Shown one piece after another: positions 59,470 through 64,000 of a stretch of DNA of 64,000 nt. How positions within the stretch are numbered: position 1 is the stretch's first letter; every line of letters begins with the position of its first letter. The notes beneath the pieces are model-generated. The model was not told where the DNA came from. It ran no database searches and saw only the letters and a list, made by a program, of their open reading frames with translations. A program made the position numbers and the translations under genes. The DNA comes from JAUILA01 sp964563925. GTDB taxonomy: Bacteria; Bacteroidota; Bacteroidia; Cytophagales; Cyclobacteriaceae. Location of the stretch: the NCBI GenBank assembly GCA_964563925.1, contig CAZLZD010000020.1:7820-71819 (forward strand), read 5' to 3'.

Positions 59470-60254
59470 CACTAATCAGCGACAATATCCGGTTCTTACG
59501 GAAGAAACTGGGACTGACCCAGGAACAATTTGCCGAGCAGATCGGCATTAAGCGGTCACTGCTCGGGGCGTATGAAGAAGGCAGGGCAGACCCGAGGATT
59601 ACCAACCTGATCAATATGGCCCATGCTTTCGGAACGTCCGTGGATATTCTGATTTCCCGCGATGTTCAGCGACTCCCTGAATCCGAGCTTATCGTTGGCA
59701 AATACAAACGGGGAAAAGAGGTTCTTGCGATAACCGTGGATAATACAGGCCGGGAGAATATCGAACTGGTGCCTCAGAAGGCGGCTGCCGGCTACATGAA
59801 CGGCTATGCAGATCCGGAATATATTCAGGAGCTTCCGAAATTCAACGTGCCGATGCTTCCTCAGAATGCAACTTATCGCGCCTTTGAGATTACCGGTGAT
59901 TCCATGTTGCCGATCCTTCCCGGTACGGTTATCATTGGTTCCTATGTGGAGGACCTCAATGATATTCGTAATGGGAATACGTATGTGCTGGTGACCAGGG
60001 AAGAAGGAATTGTGTACAAGAGGGTATTCAACTATATCAAGGATAACGGGAAGCTCTTCCTGGTTTCCGATAACCGTCAGTATGCCCCTTATCAGATAGA
60101 CGCGGAAGATGTGCTTGAAGTATGGAGCGCCCGGGCGTACATAAGTGTCCAGTTTCCTGATTCACAGGATAAGTCAGAAGTATCCACTGAGCAACTGGCC
60201 TCGATAGTACTGGATTTACAAAAGGAGATCATCCGGTTGAAGGAGGGTAAATAG
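59466..60254 (+). CDS. XRE-family transcriptional regulator with S24 (LexA-like) peptidase domain
   Basis: A 262-aa repressor-type protein. The N-terminal HTH_XRE lies at about 5-60 (IRFLRKKLGLTQEQFAEQIG, then KRSLLGAYEEGRADPRITNL). The C-terminal S24 domain has the Ser 146 nucleophile in ITGDSMLPILPGT and the Lys 185 general base in VYKRVF. An Ala-Gly bond at 108-109 (KAAAGYMNGY) lies where LexA and CI self-cleave. It could therefore be inactivated by RecA or another stimulus. No phage genes are nearby, so it looks like a chromosomal regulator. It is coupled to the small ORF upstream. Confidence 0.9.
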   Translation: MTLISDNIRFLRKKLGLTQEQFAEQIGIKRSLLGAYEEGRADPRITNLINMAHAFGTSVDILISRDVQRLPESELIVGKYKRGKEVLAITVDNTGRENIELVPQKAAAGYMNGYADPEYIQELPKFNVPMLPQNATYRAFEITGDSMLPILPGTVIIGSYVEDLNDIRNGNTYVLVTREEGIVYKRVFNYIKDNGKLFLVSDNRQYAPYQIDAEDVLEVWSARAYISVQFPDSQDKSEVSTEQLASIVLDLQKEIIRLKEGK

Positions 60255-60259
60255 ATGGT

Positions 60260-61318
60260 TTATTGCCAGTGCCGCAGGGTACTCAGCCGGTCAATTTTAC
60301 CTGATTCGGTTTCTGGTAACAAATCCAGGTGCAGTATTTTCCTGGGTCGTGCGTAGCCGTCAGCGAGGTAGCGTAATTCTTCCAATACTGTGGTATCGGG
60401 AACCGGCAGTTTACCTTCAATCACAAGGGTGACCATTTCACCCAGACGTTCGTCAGGAAAGGGAACCACCACAAACCGGTTGGTCCATCCCTTTTCCCTG
60501 AAGTAAAATTCAATTTGTGCTTCAACCTGTTCCGGGTGGATTTTCACTCCGCCACTGTTTATAACAAAGTCTTTTCTCCCGAGCCATACAAATCCTTCGT
60601 CTCCCCGAAGTTCCACCATGTCGGTGGTGGTGAGCCATTGATTACGGGTCACATCACCGCGAATCTCCAGGCAACCTTCCGGGTTTCTTTTGATTTCAAT
60701 TCCCGGCAATACGGTGAAATGTCGCTCGGGCACCGGTCCGCTGATTTTTTTCAGGGCAATATGAGTAAGTGTTTCGGTCATGCCATAGGTCTCAAAAACA
60801 GGGGTATCCAAATGTGCAGCCTGTTGACGGAGTGCAGCAGATACCGGGGCACCGCCCACAAGTATGGCGCGAAAGCTGCCCAGGGCGGAAGCATTTGTGT
60901 TTAGCACCGTTTCTAACTGGAGAGGCACCATGGCGGTAAATGTGGGACGCACTGTCAGACCGGCCAGCGGGGTTGACGAAGGATCGATAATGGAAAGGGT
61001 CATATCTGCCACAAGTGCCCTGACCAGCATCATTTTTCCGGCGATATAGGCCGTATTCATACAAACAAGCGCGTGATCACGACGGTCAAGATGTAAGTAG
61101 CGATTGGTCCGCTCAGCACTTTGGCGCATCAGGTCCCTTGAAATCTCAATGGATTTTGGTGATCCGGTCGAACCGGAGGTTTGAATCTTAAACGAAGGGC
61201 GACCTGCCTTCCACTCCTTCAGAAAGCTGAGCGTCTCCTGTTCAAAGGGAGTCCCGGGAGCAACTGATTCCAGTTGTTCCCAGGGTATGATTCTTCCGTT
61301 AAGCAGGAAGGACTCCAT
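60260..61318 (-). CDS. menE: o-succinylbenzoate-CoA ligase-like enzyme (MenE-like)
   Basis: A 352-aa AMP-forming ligase, shorter than the usual ANL enzymes (about 450-550 aa) because the N-terminal domain is reduced, as in Bacteroidota MenE. The ATP loop is FKIQTSGSTGSPKSIEIS; VFETYGMTETLTHIAL is the adenine-site motif; GFVWLGRKDFVINSGGVKIH is the hinge; the C-terminal Lys is in ESGKIDR. It would make o-succinylbenzoyl-CoA for menaquinone. The probable menD end at 63835 supports that pathway, though a metalloprotease gene sits between. Confidence 0.82.
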   Translation of the reverse strand: MESFLLNGRIIPWEQLESVAPGTPFEQETLSFLKEWKAGRPSFKIQTSGSTGSPKSIEISRDLMRQSAERTNRYLHLDRRDHALVCMNTAYIAGKMMLVRALVADMTLSIIDPSSTPLAGLTVRPTFTAMVPLQLETVLNTNASALGSFRAILVGGAPVSAALRQQAAHLDTPVFETYGMTETLTHIALKKISGPVPERHFTVLPGIEIKRNPEGCLEIRGDVTRNQWLTTTDMVELRGDEGFVWLGRKDFVINSGGVKIHPEQVEAQIEFYFREKGWTNRFVVVPFPDERLGEMVTLVIEGKLPVPDTTVLEELRYLADGYARPRKILHLDLLPETESGKIDRLSTLRHWQ

Positions 61319-61323
61319 ATTGT

Positions 61324-63747
61324 TTACTCAGTGTCAAGTGCCTCATCGATGCGGGCGATGCAGTCGTTCAGGTGGTATCTTGACATATCATCACTGAAGC
61401 GCGTCCTTGCATTCCGGATATCGGTACGAAGTGTTTCCAGCTGGGCCCGGGCCAGTGCCTGCACATCGGTTTCGGAGGCAGAAGGACCCCGGCTGTTTTC
61501 CTCATGCAACAGACCCTTCAGCTGTTCAATATGCGTACGCTGGATATTTCTTCGGTATACCGGAATAGTGCGTGCTGATGCCAGTTCCCTCCAGAGACCC
61601 TTTCTCAGGTCGTTGAGCATGGCGTTGGCCGTATAGGTATCACTTCCGAATGACTCAGCTTCCACCATTCGGTATATGCGTTCAGTACTGAGCAGTCTCG
61701 CGAGATGACGTGCCTGCAGCGAATGAATACGGCTGATGGCTCCTGCGGCGTCAATTCGGCTGATGATATCCTCAGGTACAAGCCAGGATGGGTCATTGAA
61801 TGCCTCTTTTAAGAGAAATGCCATGGAACGTTCCTGTTCCTGCCGGCTGACGGTCTGGTACACCGGGCCCGCCTGATCTGCCGTTTTGAGCGTTTCATTT
61901 ATACCCCCGATGTTGGTGACCACGTGGCCGATGTACCGGTACCATACACCAAGCATTTCCCCGTACAATTCTTCCAGGTCATCATAATTGACACCTGGGG
62001 TTGTGGTCCATTCCCTCAGGTTGCCAGCCACAAGCCGCAGATTGGACAGGCCGTATTCACTTGCTTTTACCGGGTCGTCCCCGATACCTTCGGTTTGTGA
62101 GTCAGGATCATATTGTCCGTAACCGCCCCCGAACATATACACCGGATCACCTTCTTTTTCCTTGACCCAGCTGTTCAGGATTTTGGTCTTTTCTTCTGCC
62201 GGCAGGTCTTCAGGTAAATACCGGTATCCCCAGTTAATGGCGTAATGATCATAGGGACCAAGCTGACGGATGAACCGGATGTTTTCATCCCCCGGCTGGG
62301 CGATGTAATTGTACCGCGCGTAATCCATGATGGTGGCAGCAATTCCGTATTCCTGGGTAAAGGTTCCGCTGCGCAGTGAATCAACAGGATAGGCAGAGCT
62401 GGCCTTCATATTATGCGGAAGGCCCAGTGCATGGCCTACCTCATGGGCAATCACCATTTTCATCATTTCACCGATTTCCTCCTCAGGAGTCAGCAGGGTG
62501 CGTGCCGACGGATTGGCAGCCGCTGTTTCCAGGAGGTACCGGTTCCGGTACGAACGCAGGTGGTTATGATACCATATAATATCACTTTCAATGATCTCTC
62601 CGGTACGCGGATCGGAAACACTTGGTCCGACGGCATTCCTCGTAGTGCTGGCTACATACCGGACCACGGAATAGCGTACATCTTCCGGACTGAAATCAGG
62701 GTCCTCTTCTTTAGTGGGAGGATCTTTCGCAATAATGGCATTTTTAAAGCCGGCCGTCTCAAAGGCCTGTTGCCATAGTTCAATACCTTCCCGGAAGTAT
62801 TTCCGGAACTTCTCGGGGGTGGCGGGGTCAAGGTAATACACGATGGGTTTGACCGGCTCCACGAGTTCGCCCCTGAAATAAGCCTCCGGATCACTGGGCA
62901 CAAGTTCCCAGCGCCGGATATAGGTTTTTTGATCTGCCTTCAGTAATTCGGAACCGTAATCAATCTGTCTTACGGTGAACCATCCCACCCGCTCATCATA
63001 AGGGCGGGTTTCCATTGTTTCCGTGGGAAGTAATACCATGGATTGGTTCATCAGAAAAGAAAGCGTACCTGTCTTCTCTCCGGCCGGAGGGTCATTGGCT
63101 TCAAAAGTTAGGTCGTGCTTTACTTCAATGTTTAGGGGGAAGCTTTTTACACTTTCAATGAACGTGCGGTCACTGTCAAGCCGACGTACCTGGTATTCTT
63201 TGCGTATCCGGCTGTTCAACGGACTGAACGCATTTATATCCTTGGTAAACAGATCGGTGACTTCGATAAGGGTCGCGGTATTGGAAGGGTTTCTCGCTTC
63301 GGTCTTAAATCCGTAGAGAATGGGTTCGTAATTATTGGCCGTTACTGATTCGTAAATAGGAAGGGAATCGGCTGCAATGGCATTAAATGAAACTTCGCGC
63401 AACAGGATGCGGTCGTATTTCTTAACCCAGCGAACGACCTGCTCATTTGTTTTTGAACCGGCATTCACATAACCACCGCCATAGTTGGCCGGCAAGGCCG
63501 CGATACGGCTGATCCACAACATCTCACGCTCAAGCAGTGAATCAGGAATTTCATAATAGATTTTGTTGTCATTGCGGTGAACCAGGAAAAGGCCTTCATC
63601 GCTCACGGTGGAGTTCGTGACGATTTTTTCATACGGAGACTTCCGTTCCGCTGTATCGGTCTTGGATGATGCCTGGGTGCTTTGCTGCTGCGCTTTACAA
63701 CCTGCGAGCAGAAGTAGGATAATAAAGGGTAGTATGAGTTTTTTCAT
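61324..63747 (-). CDS. zinc-dependent metalloprotease lipoprotein (DUF5117/DUF5118 type)
   Basis: An 807-aa lipoprotein with signal MKKLILPFIILLLLAGC. The N-terminal domain (about 30-230) has GLFLVHRNDNKIYYEIPDSL and LEREMLWISRI, matching the DUF5118/DUF5117 layout. The catalytic motif HEVGHALGLPHNM is the extended zinc site HExxHxxGxxH of metzincin-type proteases, preceded by VIAHE. A long C-terminal helical part follows (from about 560). It should sit on the outer membrane or face the periplasm. It lies 5 nt upstream of the menE-like gene in the same direction. The substrate is unknown. Confidence 0.92.
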   Translation of the reverse strand: MKKLILPFIILLLLAGCKAQQQSTQASSKTDTAERKSPYEKIVTNSTVSDEGLFLVHRNDNKIYYEIPDSLLEREMLWISRIAALPANYGGGYVNAGSKTNEQVVRWVKKYDRILLREVSFNAIAADSLPIYESVTANNYEPILYGFKTEARNPSNTATLIEVTDLFTKDINAFSPLNSRIRKEYQVRRLDSDRTFIESVKSFPLNIEVKHDLTFEANDPPAGEKTGTLSFLMNQSMVLLPTETMETRPYDERVGWFTVRQIDYGSELLKADQKTYIRRWELVPSDPEAYFRGELVEPVKPIVYYLDPATPEKFRKYFREGIELWQQAFETAGFKNAIIAKDPPTKEEDPDFSPEDVRYSVVRYVASTTRNAVGPSVSDPRTGEIIESDIIWYHNHLRSYRNRYLLETAAANPSARTLLTPEEEIGEMMKMVIAHEVGHALGLPHNMKASSAYPVDSLRSGTFTQEYGIAATIMDYARYNYIAQPGDENIRFIRQLGPYDHYAINWGYRYLPEDLPAEEKTKILNSWVKEKEGDPVYMFGGGYGQYDPDSQTEGIGDDPVKASEYGLSNLRLVAGNLREWTTTPGVNYDDLEELYGEMLGVWYRYIGHVVTNIGGINETLKTADQAGPVYQTVSRQEQERSMAFLLKEAFNDPSWLVPEDIISRIDAAGAISRIHSLQARHLARLLSTERIYRMVEAESFGSDTYTANAMLNDLRKGLWRELASARTIPVYRRNIQRTHIEQLKGLLHEENSRGPSASETDVQALARAQLETLRTDIRNARTRFSDDMSRYHLNDCIARIDEALDTE

Positions 63748-63834
63748 AAAGGAAAGTTAGTCGCCATCAGGCGTTTAAACCTTTGATTTGATATAAGTGG
63801 CAGTATTTCTTTATTAAGGGGGAGGGCACTTCGG

Positions 63835-64000
63835 TTACAAGGCATTTATACCCCGCTTGAATTCCCTGAGTATACGCTGATTCGTTTCTCCGTCCGTTTC
63901 CACCTCCAGTACCTTGGGCCTGTTGTCAGGTTCCAGGAAATCTGCCACAAAATTGGAGATTTTACTTTTTTTGTCACAAAGCATGTATTCAAACCCGAAT
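63835..64000 (-). CDS. menD: probable C-terminus of MenD (5' part outside window)
   Basis: The last 54 codons of a minus-strand gene that runs off the window edge. The visible end reads FGFEYMLCDKKSKISNFVAD, then PKVLEVETDGETNQRILREF, then KRGINAL and stop. The pattern PKVLEVxTDxxxNxxxLxxF matches the C-terminus of the thiamine-diphosphate enzyme MenD (SEPHCHC synthase), which acts earlier than MenE in menaquinone synthesis. Only a short stretch is available, so the call rests partly on context. Confidence 0.5.
   Translation of the reverse strand, partial: FGFEYMLCDKKSKISNFVADFLEPDNRPKVLEVETDGETNQRILREFKRGINAL

Overview
The window is a piece of a Bacteroidota chromosome. The evidence is a type IX secretion (T9SS) C-terminal sorting domain, the gliding protein GldC, a PorE-like OmpA protein, a carboxypeptidase-regulatory-domain TonB receptor, promoters of the TTTG-N19/21-TAnnTTTG type, and weak or absent Shine-Dalgarno sequences. 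Gene content fits Cytophagales-like bacteria best, but that rank is inferred. GC looks close to 50 percent and coding density is high. No rRNA, tRNA, CRISPR array, phage or insertion sequence was seen. Two 100-N gaps with exactly 55-nt duplicated flanks point to a short-read de Bruijn assembly.

Layout. 1-7750: miaB (cut by the edge), pabB, a YceI lipoprotein, a gamma carbonic anhydrase, an M28 peptidase, a small membrane protein, an acidic hypothetical coupled to a rhomboid, and an OmpH/Skp-like protein. 7889-24110: a five-gene, tightly coupled envelope locus. It encodes an NTT-like transporter/HEAT/cNMP fusion, an nSTAND-TM-coiled coil-WD40 protein, a TPR/outer-membrane barrel, a propeller-like lipoprotein and a giant repetitive T9SS-secreted protein. 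This is the best candidate for an undescribed system. 24516-27803: a sigma-54 response regulator and a soluble hybrid kinase. 28012-30068: a hypothetical, a second rhomboid and holA. 30186-38070: a large TPR protein, an outer-membrane barrel, a SPOR-domain protein, then ExbB, ExbD and a TonB-like protein. 38083-40022: folC and trmB. 40064-40267: a structured small RNA candidate with its own promoter and terminator, possibly 6S-like. 40413-46620: a FAS1 lipoprotein, a PorE-like protein and a TonB receptor.

46769-52577 (minus): one apparent operon, ftsX-DUF3098-uppP-truB-ribF-aacS-gldC. 52732-54161: an ECF sigma factor and its probable membrane anti-sigma. 54279-59033: DUF2147 protein, membrane pyrophosphatase, a repeat-bearing hypothetical, an acyl-CoA thioesterase and pcm. 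59194-60254: a small ORF coupled to an XRE/S24 regulator. 60260-64000: a menE-like ligase, a zinc metalloprotease lipoprotein and the probable 3' end of menD, giving a menaquinone context.

Together the genes cover housekeeping functions (tRNA modification, folate, menaquinone, flavin, wall lipid recycling, replication) and a strong investment in envelope and surface machinery. All calls come from reading motifs and gene order; no database search was run.
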